Source: Chinchilla lanigera (taxonomy: Eukaryota > Chordata > Mammalia > Rodentia > Chinchillidae). From it: DNA of 64,000 bases. Below, piece after piece: positions 35,262 to 45,744 of the stretch; within the stretch, counting starts at the first letter, position 1, and each line of letters starts with the position of its first letter. The stretch spans positions 15,248,213-15,312,212 of the forward strand of contig NW_004955405.1 of assembly GCF_000276665.1 (NCBI RefSeq), in the 5' to 3' direction. Position numbers and translations under genes: made by a program. The notes beneath the pieces are model-generated. The model was not told the origin of the DNA. It did not search any database and saw only the letters and a list, made by a program, of their open reading frames with translations.

Positions 35262-35934
35262 TATGCATATATTTTTAAAATACAAAGAAATAGAAATGTT
35301 GGGCTTCACTCCTTGAAGCTTCACTGATTTTAATCACTGTTCAATTTCATTCTACTAGTACCCAGACATGGTAACAACAAAGTTGTGTCATTCATCCTGA
35401 GCCTTTCTCAGATTTGTGGGACGGGAGGGATTTGAGGCATCAGAATCAGCTTTTGCATGCAGTTTTGTTTGGTTATTTCTTTCTTTATTTTGAGGGGATG
35501 AGTGCAGGCAGAAAGCAACTTTGAGACAAATTATCAAAAAGAACACTCATTTGCCCCTTTGCTCTGTGACGCTTCCTCTTAACAACCCTGCTTCCCGCTA
35601 TAGCAAAGTAGAATTCCCATCATTTGCTAAAAAAAAAGTTCAGAAGTTTCCATAGAAGTTTGCTATTAAATGTTCATGAATAGCCCTTTTATAAATTTGA
35701 AGATTAGGCTATTTCTCTAGCCCAGTTACCTCTGACTCTGCTCAATCTTGCATCTGCCAACAATTAAATAAACTAAGTTTTAAATACTAGCCACACTGAC
35801 TGCTTCTTGCTTAGCTTGGGTACAGGATTAAGATGTTACTAGTATCAAAGTTGGTGATCAGAAATTAATGTCTTCTACCACATGTAGCAAAACACTGAAG
35901 TTGTGTAAAAGAAATTTTTGTGTTGAATTTTTGA
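35262..35934. other. Unique sequence
   Basis: First bases may continue the old L1; the rest shows no repeat or gene. Confidence 0.45.
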
Positions 35935-36070
35935 CTTTTTTTTTGGAAATGGGGTCTCACTTTGTAATTTAGGCTGGCCTTGAACTCACTATGTATCTCA
36001 GGCTGGCCTCAAGCTCAGAGGGGTCTTGGGGGTGCTGGGATTACAGGTATGCACAACCACGTGTCCAGTG
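35935..36070 (-). mobile_element. B1 SINE
   Basis: 'ggaaatggggtctcactttg', 'ggctggccttgaactcacta' and 'gctgggattacaggtatgca' on the minus strand. Confidence 0.85.
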
Positions 36071-36272
36071 ATTTATTTATTAAAATCCTAGTGGGGAACT
36101 GAACCCAGGATCTTCACTTTGAGCTATAATCCCAGCTCTTTTTGTATTTTTTATTCTGAGACACAATTTTGATAAGTCGCTAAGCTGCCCAGGCTAGGCT
36201 CAAACTTGCGATCTTCCTGCCTTGGCCTCCCAGAATGCTGGGAATACAGTGGTGTGCCTCCACATCTGGCTA
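36071..36272 (-). mobile_element. B1-ID dimer SINE
   Basis: 'gtggggaactgaacccagga' and 'ttgagctataatcccagctc' (reversed ID), then 'ctgagacacaattttgataa', 'ctgcccaggctaggctcaaa' and 'gcctcccagaatgctgggaa' (reversed B1). Directly abuts the previous B1. Confidence 0.8.
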
Positions 36273-36850
36273 AAGGTAATTCTTAAATACCTTTACCATT
36301 TCCATTTATATTCATCTCTTCTTTGACTCGTGTCTTATATGAAGGCTGTATCACAAAATTATCACTCTCTTAACTTTGTATATTTCATTGTGTCTTCCCA
36401 ACCACAGTGTGAACTCCTTCAAAGCAGGATCCAGATTTGGTTTCTTTTCATTCTCCTTTGTTGACCTGAAGAAAATGTTTCCCCACCTGTTCAGTGGCTT
36501 GAAGCTCACAGTGGCTTGCGCCATGGATGTTCAATAAAATAGTAAGCAACAAGCCCTTTCTCCATGGATGAATCTTGCTTTAACTCTATGCTATCTTCAA
36601 GCACCCTGACTCACCGAATCTGGTGTTTGAGCCAATAATCTGCCCACACTCACACTGATGAAGAGCCCGAATAACATACATTCCTTGCTGCCTTATACCT
36701 TGGTTTTGCTACATTCCTGAAGTCACTTAAGTAGATTTTACCCTGTCTTGAAATCACCAGACAACAAGCAACCCTCAGAGGGATAGCCCAGAAAGGGGAA
36801 ACACTTGAAGGTCCTACTAACAATTCTGCAAGGAGGAACCAGTTTTAAGT
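36273..36850. other. Unique sequence, weak L2 remnant at 36405-36450
   Basis: 'gtgtgaactccttcaaagca' near 36407 may be an L2 3' fragment. No gene. Confidence 0.4.
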
Positions 36851-38361
36851 GAGAAACAAGGTCTTTTTTAAAGAAAATAAAAAATAAAAAACATTTAAAA
36901 TGATACAGAATTTCAAAACAAGATGATAGGAAATCAGCAGCTGCTGTTATATTGCATATTGTCATCTTCAAAGTAGCTCATGTTAACTACAAAGTAGTTC
37001 ATGTTACCAGATATAAGCACGCAAAACTGATCAAAAAATTAAGCATTAACCGTTCCTTTCAACAAACCACTAGAAATTAGTAGTACAATTATCTTAGCTA
37101 TCTTGTGTGTATATATATATATATATATTTCCCTTCCCTCTGTCTTTCTTTTCTCCTTTCCCTCATCCCAGTTGCTCTTACTTTTGAGCAATTTCTTTCC
37201 TGCTCACAATATCTATTGTATTTTTGCATTTTATTTACTCTTTCAGGTTATACTAGGGAGATAATATCTGTTTACACGTGTGGGTCTGCTGTATTTCACT
37301 TATGAGTATGGTCTCTAGTTACACCCATTTACCTATAAAAGCCTCCAGTTTATCTTTCTTTATAGCTGAGTAATACTCCATTGTATAAAAATATCACATA
37401 TTTTTTATTCATTCCTCAGTTGATGGGCATTTGGGTTGTTTCCAAGATTTATCTATGACAAATTATGCTGCTATAAACATGGGTGCACATATATCACTCT
37501 GATATGATGTTTTTAATTCTTCTGGAAAAATACCCAGAAGGGGAATAGCTGGGTCTAATGGGCTCTCTAATCCTAGTCTCTTGAGGAATCTCCACACTGA
37601 TTTCCACAGTGGCTGTATCAGTCTACACTCCCACCAACAGTAGAGAAGTGTTCCTTTTTCCCCACAGCCTCACCAGTATTTGTTATTGGTTGATTTTTGA
37701 TGATAGCCATTCTTTCTGGGGTGAATTGGAACAGATTAGAAGATGCAGACATAGCTACAAACACACCCAGCCACCTTATCTTTGACAAAGGGGCCAAACA
37801 TGTTCATTAGGAGAAAGATAACCTCTTTAACAAGTAGTGCTGGAAGAACTGGCTTTCCACATGTGGAAAACTATAACTAGACCTATGCACTTAACTAAAG
37901 TCAAAATGGATCAAAGATTTAAGTGTTGAAACAGAAACACTAAACCTACTGGAAGAGAAAGTAGGTAGAAATCTTGAAGACATAGGAGTAGGCAGAGAGT
38001 TCATGAACAAAAACCAAACTGCACAGGAAATACTTCAAAGAATCAACAACTGGGATCTCATCTTATTGAAAAGTTTTGCACATCACCAAGAAATCACCAA
38101 CAGAGTAAAAAGAAAACCCATGAGTTGGGAAAAAAATTTAGCCAACTGTCCCTCAGACATACAAAGAATTTTTTTAAAAATTAGGCCCCCAAAATTCAAA
38201 GACCCAATCCAAAAATGGGCATCTGAGATGAATACACACTTCTCAGATGAAGAAATACAAATGACAAATAAATATATGAAAAAATGTTCAATATCATTGG
38301 TCATTCTAGACATGCAAATTAAAACAACACTGAGATTCCATCTCACCAGAGAAACAAGTCT
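36851..38361 (-). mobile_element. L1 LINE insertion with internal inversion and TSD
   Basis: Two L1 pieces in opposite orientation form one insertion. 36865-37731 is the ORF2 end plus 3' UTR on the minus strand ('atccaattcaccccag' start, A-rich end at the left). About 37732-38348 is the preceding ORF2 segment on the plus strand ('ttatctttgacaaagggg' to 'gattccatctcacc'). The pieces share a ~14-bp overlap at the breakpoint. TSDs: 'gagaaacaaggtct' (36851-36864) and 'gagaaacaagtct' (38349-38361), one-base indel. The plus piece still translates as L1 ORF2 C-terminal sequence over about 110 codons. Non-functional. Confidence 0.9.
37108..37128. repeat. (TA)n inside L1 3' UTR
   Basis: Ten TA units. 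A short (AT)n lies at the equivalent place in the L1 at 20172 (20699-20708), so it is part of the family. Confidence 0.85.
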
Positions 38362-39124
38362 ATAGCAAGTCCACATTTTACACAAGTAAACCAGCAGTAA
38401 ATGCCAAAGAACACATGACCCCATCATCACAAACATGCATGAAGAATGGTACCATCTATTTGCCCCCATCATAAATGGAAAAGGAATCCTTTTACTCACA
38501 GAAAATGATGATGATGATAATAGTGATCATAGAAAGTGCTGAGCTCTGACTTTGTACCCAGCAAATACTGTACCTCTGTTACAAACAGGATTCTTAAATA
38601 TCTCACCAACTTACTTAGAAGTAATCCTGCTATTAAAGCTTAGACTTACTGGATACCAAAGTCTGTCAAACACTTTGTCAGTTAGACTAAGCCCAAAGGG
38701 CATATGTTCCCTACAGTATAGTGTCTCTGAGGAGAAAGGTTAGAACAAGTCTAACAGCCTTACAACCTCTGCTTAGAGGCCTTCATCTCGAGAGTTTGTG
38801 TGATGTATCCTGAGAAAATCTCCTAACTCTAACATAATTATGTAACTTATCATGCAAACCATATCTCAGTTAGCCGGGACAAATGCTAAGCCCACTGGGT
38901 CACCAGGGGAACAAGGACTAACCGGACTGTCCAGGGCAAACTTAGGTCCACCAACACATTAGGTTCTCCAGCTTGGTCCAGGTATTTCTAACAGCAGTGC
39001 CACAAAATTGAATGGCCAACTACTTGTAGTACTAAATAGCTAAAATATTCCTTAGAGCTAGGCCAATTGAGCTATAATGTATACATTCATGAATCGTAAG
39101 GATTATAAAAGGTTGTGTTACCTC
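38362..39124. other. Unique sequence
   Basis: A short (GAT)n at 38506-38519. No gene or SINE recognised. Confidence 0.45.
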
Positions 39125-39256
39125 TATGGCCATCAAGGAGGCAGGGAGGGGAAAGGGAGGAATAAAGAATGAAAATGTGTTATGTACATGCACCTGCTCC
39201 CCCGATGAATGTATCATTACATGCTACAAATATGTACTAATAAACTGTTTTAGAAA
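39125..39256. repeat. Possible second copy of the unclassified repeat at 6775
   Basis: 'ggcagggaggggaaaggg', 'aataaagaatgaaaatgtgt', 'tgtacatgcacctgctcccc', 'aatatgtactaataaactg' parallel 6775-6900 in order and spacing. Confidence 0.35.
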
Positions 39257-39263
39257 ATTATAG

Positions 39264-39403
39264 AAGATGGGCATGGTAGCACACACTTCTAATCCTAGCA
39301 CTTGGGAGGCTGAGGCAGGAGGATCACAGTGAGTTTGAGGCCAGCCTGGGCTACATAGTGAGTTCAAGGCCAGCCTGAATTACATAACAAACCCTGTCAC
39401 CAA
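39264..39403 (+). mobile_element. B1 SINE, full length
   Basis: 'gatgggcatggtagcacaca', 'cacttgggaggctgaggcag', 'ggccagcctgggctacatag' and duplicated 'tgagttcaaggccagcctga'. The tail has become a (CA)n. Confidence 0.9.
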
Positions 39404-39406
39404 AAT

Positions 39407-39442
<36 letters not shown>
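39404..39442. repeat. (CA)n microsatellite
   Basis: About 19 CA units grown at the 3' tail of the B1. Confidence 0.95.
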
Positions 39443-39445
<3 letters not shown>

Positions 39446-39639
39446 TAGAGTGTTTCAGCACAAAAAGTGCCCTAATTAACTCATCCCCTCTGCAATCTCA
39501 GTCAATCTCTGCAGCTTGCTTCCCAGAAATGTCATATCAAAGGAATTCAATCTATAGTTTTTGAGGCCAGTTTCTGTCAGTGCACTACACCTGGGTTTCA
39601 TCCAAGTTGTACTCACTGGTCATTCATTGCTTTTAGTGG

Positions 39640-40020
39640 GAAGACCTTTCAACAGTAGGGTATACTACCTCTTCTCCATCTCTTCACTGATAGACGCTGA
39701 CAGGCATCCAGTTCTCAGTGATTATGAATAAAGCTGATGTAAACATTCCCCATAGATTTTTGTGTAGATATATGTCATCAGCTCCCCTGCATAAATATGT
39801 ATAAGTGGGAGTGCTGGATTATATGGTAGCTATATGTTTAACTTATAAGAATCTGCCACCTGGCTTTTCACCCTTCTTTGTACTCCCACCAACAGTGTGT
39901 AAGAGTTCTAATAATTCCACATCATTGTCGGCACTTTTTCATTTTTTTAAAGTCATTCTTACAGGTATCACATTGCTGGATTGGTGAATGTCAGCTTAAA
40001 TCTTTAGCCCATGTGTTTTT
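39640..40020 (-). mobile_element. Old L1M LINE fragment
   Basis: Plus strand reads reversed L1: 'gtgattatgaataaagctga', 'gggagtgctggattatatgg', 'actcccaccaacagtgtgta' and 'tcattcttacaggtatcaca'. Highly diverged. Confidence 0.75.
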
Positions 40021-40093
40021 GGATATTTTTGTTTACTCTCATTTTATTAGGTAGTGCAAGTCAAATATATTTCTGGATAAAGGAAATATTTTG

Positions 40094-40130
40094 AGTGGGC
40101 ATGGTGGTACATGACTATAACCCTAGCACT
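40094..40130 (+). mobile_element. B1 SINE 5' stub
   Basis: 'gtgggcatggtggtacatga' and 'ctataaccctagcact' are the first ~37 bases of a B1 that run straight into the purine microsatellite. Confidence 0.75.
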
Positions 40131-40233
40131 GGAAGAAGAAGAAAAGGAAGAAGAAGAAGAAGAAGAAGAAGAAGAAGAAGAAGAAGAAGAAGAAGAAGAA
40201 GAAGGAGGAGGAGGAGGAGGAGGAGGAGGAGGA
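40131..40233. repeat. (GAA)n then (GGA)n microsatellite
   Basis: Pure purine strand: (GAA)n to about 40204, then (GGA)n to the gap. The Glu/Arg-repeat frames called across it are artefacts. Confidence 0.95.
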
Positions 40234-40448
40234 NNNNNNNNNNNNNNNNNNNNNNNNNNNNNNNNNNNNNNNNNNNNNNNNNNNNNNNNNNNNNNNNNNN
40301 NNNNNNNNNNNNNNNNNNNNNNNNNNNNNNNNNNNNNNNNNNNNNNNNNNNNNNNNNNNNNNNNNNNNNNNNNNNNNNNNNNNNNNNNNNNNNNNNNNNN
40401 NNNNNNNNNNNNNNNNNNNNNNNNNNNNNNNNNNNNNNNNNNNNNNNN
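40234..40448. other. Assembly gap (215 N)
   Basis: Unsequenced bases inside a purine microsatellite; the true length is unknown. Confidence 0.99.
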
Positions 40449-40504
<56 letters not shown>

Positions 40505-40571
40505 AGAAAGAGAAAGAGAAAGAAAGAAAGAAGAAAGAGAAAGAGAAAGAAAGAAAGAAAGAAAGAAAGAA
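40449..40571. repeat. (AAAG)n microsatellite
   Basis: Tetranucleotide purine repeat with 'agaaagagaaagag' interruptions repeated twice. Confidence 0.95.
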
Positions 40572-40699
40572 GTTAATAAGTTTATTTGGGGACTAAAAAT
40601 TATGTGACTATGATCTGTTTCACAGCAATGGAAATATACACAACACTACAGTATTCCACAGTTATAAAAAATGGTTAAGAAGAGAAATTTCATTTTGCA

Positions 40700-40829
40700 C
40701 ATTTTTTGTTGTTGGTGGTTTTGTTTGTTTGTTTCTTTGAAACCAGGTCTCACTATGTAGTACAGGTTGACCTCATGCCTCAGCCTCCCGAGTGCTGGGA
40801 TTACAGCTATGTGCCACCATGCCCAGCTC
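40700..40829 (-). mobile_element. B1 SINE, internally shortened
   Basis: 'gaaaccaggtctcactatgt', 'agtacaggttgacctcatgc', 'cagcctcccgagtgctggga' and 'gtgccaccatgcccagctc'. About 30 bases of the middle, where the duplication would be, are missing. Confidence 0.85.
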
Positions 40830-40867
40830 ATGTTGCATGTCTTTATCACAATTTTTTAAATGGATAA

Positions 40868-41015
40868 TTAGCCAGGTGTGGTGGCACACACATATGATCC
40901 CAGCACTCAGAGAGCTGAGATAGGAGGATCACTGTGAGCTCAAGGCCCACCTGGGTTACAAAGTGAACTCAAGGCCAGCCTGAATGGCATAGTGAAACCC
41001 TGTCTCAAAAAGGCA

Positions 41016-41050
<35 letters not shown>

Positions 41051-41058
41051 AATAAAAA
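40868..41058 (+). mobile_element. B1 SINE with (AAAT)n tail
   Basis: 'tagccaggtgtggtggcaca', 'cagcactcagagagctgaga', 'caaggcccacctgggttaca', 'actcaaggccagcctgaatg', then (AAAT)n at 41016-41052. It lies 38 bp from a minus-strand B1 and could form a hairpin with it. Confidence 0.9.
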
Positions 41059-41060
41059 GA

Positions 41061-41799
41061 ATGATTGCTGAAGTTCACTATAGGAGTCAGACCGTACTGT
41101 GTGTTTTCCAGGAAATCTTCCAAGAAGCCATCTGTTAAAATTCCTTCCTGTAGCAGGGACAAATGTCTCTAATTTAAGAAGGCCAGAGAACCTGTTCCAG
41201 GCCAAGCCAAGATGAGTCACTCTTGGAGAGTCTGAGGATGGTGAGGCTCCTGAGAAATTCTTAGTGAAAAGCATGATGGGATACTCAGGATTATTACTCA
41301 AGGCACCATGGGCTATCTAAGATTATCCATGCAAGTAATGTGTGATATCCATGACTACTGGTGGAATACACAAATGTCTATGAAACCCAATCCTCTGCTT
41401 TCAAGGAATGTCTAAAATGACAAATAAAGGAAATTGGCAATACTAAATTGCATAAAATTAGTGATACATGAGTACTGTAGACAGTAAGAACTCCAAAAGT
41501 GTAGAGCTGCAAAAGGGGCCCCAAAAGGGTTTACAGAGACTTGAAAAGTGGACAAGTTTAGAAGGGAATGTGCTATATTTTGACAAAATTGTCTCTTCCA
41601 AAACTAAATTGAAATTGGCCATGGTAGCAGTATTCTAAAATGGGATCTCTAAGGGAAGAATTGATTACTGGTTTAATGGATGAATGGGTTAATGTAAGAG
41701 TAGCTTTGTTACCCAAAAAAATGAGCTTCCTCTGGCTAGTTAGCTCTATCTTACCATGTCATGCTCTGGGCCATGTTATGACGCATTCAGCAAGAAGAC
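41061..41799. other. Unique sequence
   Basis: No repeat or gene recognised. Confidence 0.45.
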
Positions 41800-41924
41800 C
41801 CTCAGTGACTACTCCTCCTTCTCATCCTCCTCTTCCTCCTCTTCCTTTTGGTCCCAGGGATTGAACCCAGGACCTTGTGCATGTAAAGCACACATTCTAC
41901 CACTGAGCTACAACTACAACCTCA
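41800..41924 (-). mobile_element. ID SINE with pyrimidine tail
   Basis: A (CTC/TTC) tract at 41808-41847, then 'ccagggattgaacccaggac' and 'ctaccactgagctacaacta'. Confidence 0.8.
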
Positions 41925-41939
41925 CACGTTATAGCAACA

Positions 41940-42255
41940 GAAAACTCCATATACTACTCACCCTGCTTCCTCTAATGTTGTATATAACCATAGCACAATT
42001 ATCAAAGACCGAAACTTAACACTGGTGCAACAGTACTGACTACAAAGCAGATCTTATTCAAATGCCACGAATTTTTCTACTAATGTCCCTCTGGTTCCAA
42101 GACCCAACCCAGCAGCCCACACTGCACTTGCTAAGTTTCCTTAGTCTTCTTCAACCTTAGTTTTCTGTTGTGCTGACTTGACATTTTGGAAGCTGCTGGT
42201 CACTTACAGGTCCCTTGATTTCAGTTTGATGTTTTCTTGTGTTTAAAGTGAACTT
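41940..42255 (+). mobile_element. Old L1M-like LINE repeat, second copy
   Basis: 'ccctgcttcctctaatgttg', 'aacttaacactggtgcaaca', 'tttctactaatgtccctctg', 'tttccttagtcttcttcaac' and 'tttgatgttttcttgtgttt' match the copy at 19030-19605 in order. Confidence 0.6.
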
Positions 42256-43070
42256 TTGCAATGTGAGTAAGCACTCTAGAGGTTTGTCTTTTTCAAAGCA
42301 TAATATTCAGCAATAGGCTCAATTTTCAAGATAAAAATTCTGAGTTTCACTGGCGACGACAGAGCTAGTGAATAGCAAAACCTGGGTGTGAAGACAAGTT
42401 CACCTTGGATTCCGTCATTCACTGCCTCTGCATAGGAATGGGACAAGAGCACACTTGTGACTTTGGGGAAGCCAGTGTGGAGGGCCTGGAAAGTGGCAGT
42501 GATGCGTTAGGGCTCTTCCTGCAGAGATCTTGAGCAAGGAAGGCAGAAAGATGTCAAAGGCAGGGTTCGGAGATGATTAACCTGACCAAAGTATTGAAAA
42601 ATAGATCAGAAGGAAAGAGCCTGGAGGAAATCAGTAAGACTCTAATGAGACACAAGGTGATCAGTGCTCTTCGCCTCACAATCTGACCAGGGCTTTGTTT
42701 TTAAAATGTCAGACATGAACCAGAACCTCTGCGCATGGGTCAAATACTTACATTTTTAACATTTTCTCCAGGTGGTTCTTAACAAATTAACTCACCTAAT
42801 TAGCTTGCGTACATCCCTTGTGTTTGCATATAACCTACACGCATTCTCCCATACACTTTAAATCCTCTAGATTATTTATAATTACTAATACAGTGTGCAT
42901 GTCATGTAAATAGCTGTTATGTGGTGTCGTTTAGGCCACAGGGACAAGGAAAAGGTTTGTACATGTTAGGTACAATTACTTTTTCAGATGTCTTCAATTT
43001 GAGGTTGCTTGCATCCATGGAGGGGGAGCCTGTGGATATGGAGGGCTGTAATTATAAAAAGATCAGCAAG
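42256..43070. other. Unique sequence
   Basis: No repeat or gene recognised. Confidence 0.45.
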
Positions 43071-43140
43071 GTCAGGGGTCAGCAAACCTCTGTAAAGGTC
43101 CGGTAAATATTTAGGCTTTGCAGGCCTACAAAATTTGGGT
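43071..43140 (+). mobile_element. MER5A-like hAT fossil, 5' part
   Basis: 'aggggtcagcaaacctctgt', 'aaaggtccggtaaatattta' and 'ggctttgcaggcctac' match the start of MER5A. The 3' part is at 43430-43545. Confidence 0.75.
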
Positions 43141-43429
43141 CTTTTCAATTTCTGCAACCAAGATCAATTGTATAATTTGTAAGGCCCACTGCAAAATGAA
43201 TATACAGGGTCCCTTGTTTAAAAAATATTTTTTCCAGTGCTGGGGATTAAATCTAATACACATACACACTCCACACTAGGTGAGCGTCTACCACAAAGCC
43301 ATAATCCCCAGCCAAAAATTAATAACTTTAAGATGGCTACAGCAGAGCATTAAGCTAAACACAAGAATATTCTAGGCTGAGAGCCTTGTGCAATTGCAGG
43401 GGTCTGACGGGTGAGGCTGTACCTGTCCC
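43141..43429. mobile_element. Second DNA-transposon fossil inside MER5A-like copy
   Basis: 'ttgtaaggcccactgcaaaa', 'tacagggtcccttgtttaaa', then after the ID 'gatggctacagcagagcatt' and 'gagccttgtgcaattgcagg' resemble an old hAT-type element ('ggggccctgtgcgac' end). It separates the two MER5A parts. Assignment uncertain. Confidence 0.45.
43228..43314 (-). mobile_element. ID SINE, diverged
   Basis: 'ccagtgctggggattaaatc' and 'ccacaaagccataatcccca' are a reversed ID, inserted in the fossil above. Confidence 0.7.
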
Positions 43430-43545
43430 TTACGACTGCTTGGCTCCGCAATTGTAGCACACAAGCCATAGACAAGTAGATGAATGGACAAAGACAGTGG
43501 CAGCAGGATTCAACCTGAGGCTGTGTGCTGCCAATCCCTGAGCCA
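43430..43545 (+). mobile_element. MER5A-like hAT fossil, 3' part
   Basis: 'ccgcaattgtagcacacaag', 'ccatagacaagtagatgaat' and 'gctgtgtgctgccaatccct' match the middle and end of MER5A. Confidence 0.7.
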
Positions 43546-43785
43546 GACCACTTTTTAGTAGGTCAGCATGCTCCTTAACGTTCAGAAGGCTAATTTTAAA
43601 ACTAGGAAAAAAACACAAAACAAAGTGAAAGTGTGCACTTTTGTAATAATCACAAATTCATTCAGAAGCTACTTTAGCTAGGTAAGTATTCCAGTATATT
43701 TTATTTTTAAGGATATCCTTACTTAATACAAGAGAGAATGAATAGGTTGCATATAATGGAGAACGATACGGGGATGTTAGACCCT

Positions 43786-43883
43786 AAAAGAACATCTGGG
43801 CTGGGGACATAGCTCAGCAGCACAGTGCCTGCCTGGAAAGCACAAGGTCTTGAGTTCGATTCCCGGTACAAAAAAAGAATATC
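43786..43883 (+). mobile_element. ID SINE with TSD
   Basis: 'gggctggggacatagctcag', 'gtgcctgcctggaaagcaca', 'cttgagttcgattcccggta' plus A-tail. TSD 'aaaagaacatc' (43786-43796) and 'aaaagaatatc' (43873-43883), 10 of 11. Confidence 0.95.
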
Positions 43884-45274
43884 ATGCAGTTCAGGACTTC
43901 TCTGATGCAAGCCTTATTTGGGATTTACTTATCTTTATACCATTATGCCCTTCAAATTTACTTCAAAGAAATCTGTAATCCGTTAAATTCACAAGATTAT
44001 CCAAAAAGTAAAAACAGTTTATGTTTGAGTCAGAAATCAATTTGTGTATGGTAATGCACTTTTCTATCAGAGTAACCCAAGAAGGATTTAGAATTCAATT
44101 GATTTTTTTTTTTTAAAAAAGTGACTTCCAACTGGTAATTTCTATCAGCTTTTTCCCTGATGTAAAACTCCAGCTGTAACATTCCTTATTGTCCAGTGTC
44201 TGACCTCCTGTTACTGTCTCAAGCATTTCAGACCTTCACCTCTCTCCACTAACAAAATTAGAATCATTTAAAAAAAAAAAAAAAAAAAAAACAGCACAAT
44301 ACACTTAAAATTTATAACATGTGAGAAGCAAGCAGCTCAGACACATAAAAGGTATCCAAAATGTGTTCGCTTTCTACTTTTTAATGATAAAACTACAAAT
44401 CCAAAAATGTGAAAAGACACCCTTAGTTTATAGGAGGAGTTTTTAAAACCGCTTCCTGGAGTCTTTCCCAGTCTTCATTGTTCTGGTGCTCATGGCCATG
44501 AGTGTTGGGGAAAAACATATGCTGCACAGCTGCGCATGCAAACCTGATTACCTCCAAATTAACGACACGTAAGAGGCAATGCTCACAGCTGTGAGAGAGC
44601 GGCCCCTGCGCGGGACAGTCTCCCAACATTTTTAACTGTTTATTTTGTTATAAATATCTTTAAACAATCATAATAAAAAGTCCCTCCAGAGAGGGAAAGA
44701 GCAACAAAACGATAAAGCTCACCACTGCCCCTTTTTTGTTCTCACTTGGGGTAAAGAAAATCTGAGGCCAGATTGTTTTTCCTTTTGGACCCTCTGCCTC
44801 GGAGGACAAGGACTCTCTCCGAGAGAAGGGGACCCCAAAGGGAAGGCTGCAGAGCACCTTCAGGAGTCAAGGAGCTGGTACTTGCAGTGTGCGTACCTCG
44901 TGTCAAACACGGGAAGCTACAGAAAAATCACAGCTGGGAACTTCTGCTTAAGCTTCATTTTTCAAGAGTAAAACTAATGCGCCATGTAATGAGAGGACTC
45001 GGGGGTAGGGGATCATTTTCTCACAAGACAGCCTTTCTTTCAGCATGCACCAAGGGGAAGAAAAAGAAAGAGCGCAGATAACAAGAGTCTAAACAACTTT
45101 TGGTTTGGCCTGAATAAAGACCAACATCTGAGCTCTGAAGAACAATTAGTGAATTTATCAGTTTTGTTGAGCTCAGGTTAAATTAATTCTCCCCACAGTG
45201 TGTAAGAAGTTTCCAGAGATCCAAAACCAACTATATAGAGTGGCTCTGCCTAAGTCTGTAGTCGTTGAGATAGC
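43884..45274. other. Unique sequence with A-run at 44270
   Basis: T-run at 44103-44113 and a 22-A run at 44270-44291. No SINE body is attached to either. No gene recognised. Confidence 0.45.
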
Positions 45275-45387
45275 AAGATACATTCTTTCATGGCCAGGGA
45301 TGTAGCTCAGCGGCACAAGCGCCTGCCTGGCAAGCACAAGGTCCTGAGTTTGATTCCCAGACCAAAAAGAAAAAAAGATACATTCTT
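45275..45387 (+). mobile_element. ID SINE with perfect 13-bp TSD
   Basis: 'ggccagggatgtagctcagc', 'cgcctgcctggcaagcacaa', 'ctgagtttgattcccagacc' plus A-tail. TSD 'aagatacattctt' at 45275-45287 and 45375-45387. Confidence 0.95.
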
Positions 45388-45481
45388 CTGAAACCACAGA
45401 GAACTGAGTACTGACTGATAGGGTAAAGACTAACTGCTTTAAGATTAGAAGAAAGAGAAGGGGAGAGGTAAGATACAACAG

Positions 45482-45617
45482 TAAGCAAATTATCTAACCC
45501 CTCTAAGCTTCCAGTCCCTCCTGTAAAATGGGTTTAATGATGCCCGCCTCATTGTGAAGATTAAATGAGATTATAAGTGCCCAACACATAGGAGGCCTAC
45601 AAATATTAGCTGAATCT
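45482..45617 (+). mobile_element. MIR SINE, well preserved
   Basis: 'gcaaattatctaacccctct', 'cctcctgtaaaatgggttta', 'attgtgaagattaaatgaga' and 'aggaggcctacaaatattag'. Confidence 0.8.
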
Positions 45618-45618
45618 A

Positions 45619-45741
45619 AAAAGGAATTACGAGGGGCTGGGGATTTAGCTCAGCGGCAAAGCGCCTGCCTGGCAAGCGCAAGGTTGTCAGTTTGGTTCCC
45701 AGTACCGGAGAAAAAAAAACAAAAAAATAAAAGGAATTACG
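45619..45741 (+). mobile_element. ID SINE with perfect 13-bp TSD
   Basis: Near-consensus: 'ggggctggggatttagctca', 'gcgcctgcctggcaagcgca', 'gtttggttcccagtaccgga' plus A-tail. TSD 'aaaaggaattacg' at 45619-45631 and 45729-45741. Confidence 0.97.
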
Positions 45742-45744
45742 GAG

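Noticed and set aside
38003..38365. 120-codon frame as a gene
   Set aside because: It is a fragment of L1 ORF2 within a rearranged, truncated insertion.
40095..40607. 161- and 170-codon open frames rich in Arg/Lys/Glu
   Set aside because: They are translations of purine microsatellite and run through 215 unknown bases.
45288..45374. tRNA gene suggested by A- and B-box motifs in the ID elements
   Set aside because: The sequences end in A-tails with TSDs and lack a cloverleaf-compatible acceptor stem, so they are SINEs.
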